DNA of 5,847 bases from Robiginitomaculum sp. (GTDB lineage: Bacteria; Pseudomonadota; Alphaproteobacteria; Caulobacterales; Maricaulaceae). The stretch is taken from positions 4,728 to 10,574 of the forward strand of contig NVWT02000005.1 of NCBI GenBank assembly GCA_002733735.2, read 5' to 3'. The position numbers and the translations under genes were made by a program. The notes beneath the pieces are model-generated. The model ran no database searches. It worked only from the letters and a program-made list of their open reading frames with translations, and was not told the origin of the DNA. Positions 4,351 through 5,847 of the stretch are shown here, in pieces (positions within the stretch are counted from its first letter, which is position 1; each line of letters opens with the position of its first letter).

Positions 4351-5847
4351 CTAACTTGCTTTCTCCAGTTTTTCCATCTCATGCAGGCATTGTTCTTCAA
4401 GCATTTGCAAGCGTTCAATAGCCCGACTACGTTTGCGATTATAATCAAGAGCTTGCGCCGGATTACGATCATATAAATCCGGTGAAGCCAGTGCTGAATC
4501 AAGACTTTTTATACCTTTTTGCAAACGTTGTATTTCACTTTCTAGCCGTTCAATATTGCGCCTAATATGCGCCATGCCATCACGTTCATCTGCGGCATTT
4601 TTACGCACTTCAACCTTTTTATTGGCTTTTGGCTTACGTTTTCGCTCTTTCTTCAAGACCAATTGCTTGTATTCGTCCATATCGCCATCATAGGGCTGAA
4701 CTGCACCATCTTTGACCAGCCAAAGCCGTTCGATACAACGCTCTATCAAGCTGCGATCATGACTGATCAGCAATATTGCCCCAGAGTAAGCATCAAGCGC
4801 ATCAGCAAGCGCCAGGCGGCTGTCCATGTCCAAATGGTTGGTCGGCTCATCTAGGATCAGCAAATGCGGCCCTTGGAACGATATCAGGTTCAGTAGCAAC
4901 CTGGCTTTTTCACCACCGGACAGGTCTTCAATTTTGGTCTCTGCTTGATTGATACCAAGCCCGAACCGTCCTAATCGCGCCCGTCTTTGGGCTTCGGAAG
5001 CTTGGGGCATTAGATCAATAATTAGGTCAAGCGGGGTCTGGGTGCGATCCAAAACGTCTAATTGGTGTTGAGCGAAATAGGCGATTTCCAACTTTTTGTG
5101 TTGGTATTTATTGCCGGACATTACTTGTAATTTACCGGACAGCAATTTGGCAAATGTTGATTTTCCTTCGCCGTTTTGCCCCAAAAGCCCAATGCGATCA
5201 TCATTTTGAATGCTTAAATTGATATCTCGCAAGATCGGCTTGCCGGCCTCATAACCAACGGCGGCTTCTTCAAATCTGATGATCGGTGGAGCCATGGCTT
5301 TTTTCGGATCTGGCAGGTCAAACGGAGCCACCGGATTTTGCACTAATGTGGCCACTGGCTGCATTTTTTCCATCATCTTAATGCGTGATTGCGCTTGTTT
5401 TGCCTTGGCCGCAGAATAACGAAACCTATCGACGAAAGTTTGCATTCTTCGTTTTTGATCTTCTTGTTTGGCCATCATTGCCATATCAAGTCGTTGTTTT
5501 TCCGCCAGTAATCGTTGGAAGTCATCATAACCGCCCTCGAATGTTCGGATTTTCTTATTGGCCAAATGAGCGATTTTATGTACCGATTGGTTGAGCAAGT
5601 CGCGGTCGTGCGATACGATCAGTGCTGCGCCCGGGTATTTTTGCAGGTGATTTTCCAGCCAAATCGCGCCTTCAAGATCAAGATAATTAGTTGGCTCATC
5701 AAGCAATAACAAATCCGGGGTAGAGAACAATATCGCCGCTAACGATGCCCGCATACGCCAACCACCAGAGAACGAGCCACAGGGTCGTGCTTGGGCTTCG
5801 GTGGTAAAGCGTAGTCCGGCCAATATGGTACTGGCTCTGGCTTCGGC
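4351..5847 (-). CDS. yheS: ABC-F family ATPase, YheS type (N-terminus cut by window edge)
   Basis: The frame is open to the last base of the window, giving 498 C-terminal residues of a soluble twin-ATPase protein; the first Walker A and start lie outside. Counting from the edge, the first ATPase shows the signature FSGGWRMR (26-33), Walker B LLLLDEPTNYLD (46-57) and the His switch SHD (79-81). The linker (about 108-160) is helical and charged, with FVDRFRYSAAKAKQAQSRIKM, matching the tRNA-contacting interdomain linker of ABC-F proteins. The second ATPase shows Walker A GQNGEGKST (223-231), LSGGEKARLLL (309-319), LLILDEPTNHLD (329-340) and SHDRSL (362-367). A basic stretch KKERKRKPKANKK and a coiled-coil tail (about 399-498) follow, as in Escherichia coli YheS. 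ABC-F proteins lack membrane domains and bind the ribosomal E site, acting on stalled or slow translation. The YheS subgroup is assigned from linker and tail resemblance. A TTG at 5823 is not the start: the family sequence continues upstream as RASTILAGL. Confidence 0.93.
   Translation of the reverse strand, partial: AEARASTILAGLRFTTEAQARPCGSFSGGWRMRASLAAILFSTPDLLLLDEPTNYLDLEGAIWLENHLQKYPGAALIVSHDRDLLNQSVHKIAHLANKKIRTFEGGYDDFQRLLAEKQRLDMAMMAKQEDQKRRMQTFVDRFRYSAAKAKQAQSRIKMMEKMQPVATLVQNPVAPFDLPDPKKAMAPPIIRFEEAAVGYEAGKPILRDINLSIQNDDRIGLLGQNGEGKSTFAKLLSGKLQVMSGNKYQHKKLEIAYFAQHQLDVLDRTQTPLDLIIDLMPQASEAQRRARLGRFGLGINQAETKIEDLSGGEKARLLLNLISFQGPHLLILDEPTNHLDMDSRLALADALDAYSGAILLISHDRSLIERCIERLWLVKDGAVQPYDGDMDEYKQLVLKKERKRKPKANKKVEVRKNAADERDGMAHIRRNIERLESEIQRLQKGIKSLDSALASPDLYDRNPAQALDYNRKRSRAIERLQMLEEQCLHEMEKLEKAS

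Noticed and set aside
4567..4854. 95-codon plus-strand open frame inside the ABC-F gene
   Set aside because: It lies antisense to the conserved second ATPase and C-terminal region, and the hydrophobic look is an artefact of reading Lys/Glu-rich codons in reverse.
5821..5823. TTG as true start of the ABC-F gene
   Set aside because: The frame stays open to the window edge and the residues before it (RASTI) fit the family sequence; an ABC-F protein also needs a first Walker A upstream.

Overview
The window reads as ordinary chromosomal DNA from an alphaproteobacterium of moderate G+C content (mid-40s percent by eye, not computed). Two things point to that class: an ATP12-type F1-ATPase assembly chaperone, which is largely confined to Alphaproteobacteria and mitochondria, and its position directly before a propionyl-CoA carboxylase beta-subunit gene. 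No rRNA, tRNA, transposase, integrase, phage gene, CRISPR array or toxin-antitoxin pair was seen.

Left part, plus strand (1-2326): the last 14 codons of an unidentified gene end in a TAATG overlap with the ATP12 gene. After 35 bases comes a full-length pccB with a clear Shine-Dalgarno site. The tight spacing suggests one transcript. The genes serve unrelated jobs, ATP synthase assembly and the propionyl-CoA to methylmalonyl-CoA route. The biotin-carrying partner pccA is not in the window.

Middle (2327-3728, plus strand): a small cytoplasmic protein of 152 residues, probably of an uncharacterised alphaproteobacterial family, is followed by a 235-residue protein of unknown function with a twin-arginine (Tat) signal peptide. 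The gap before the Tat gene holds a 22-bp near-perfect palindrome close to the start codon. It is the best candidate regulatory site in the window.

Right part, minus strand (3748-5847): a 161-residue Sec-exported protein of unknown function converges on the Tat-protein gene with only 19 bases between stop codons. Upstream of it on the same strand is a large ABC-F ATPase of the YheS type, cut by the window edge so that its N-terminal Walker A is missing. A possible promoter lies between these two genes.

Almost everything is housekeeping or lineage-specific hypothetical. I found no convincing new multi-gene system. The points most worth a second look are the orphan Tat substrate with its palindromic upstream site, the convergent exported pair, and the hairpins that enclose two stop codons.
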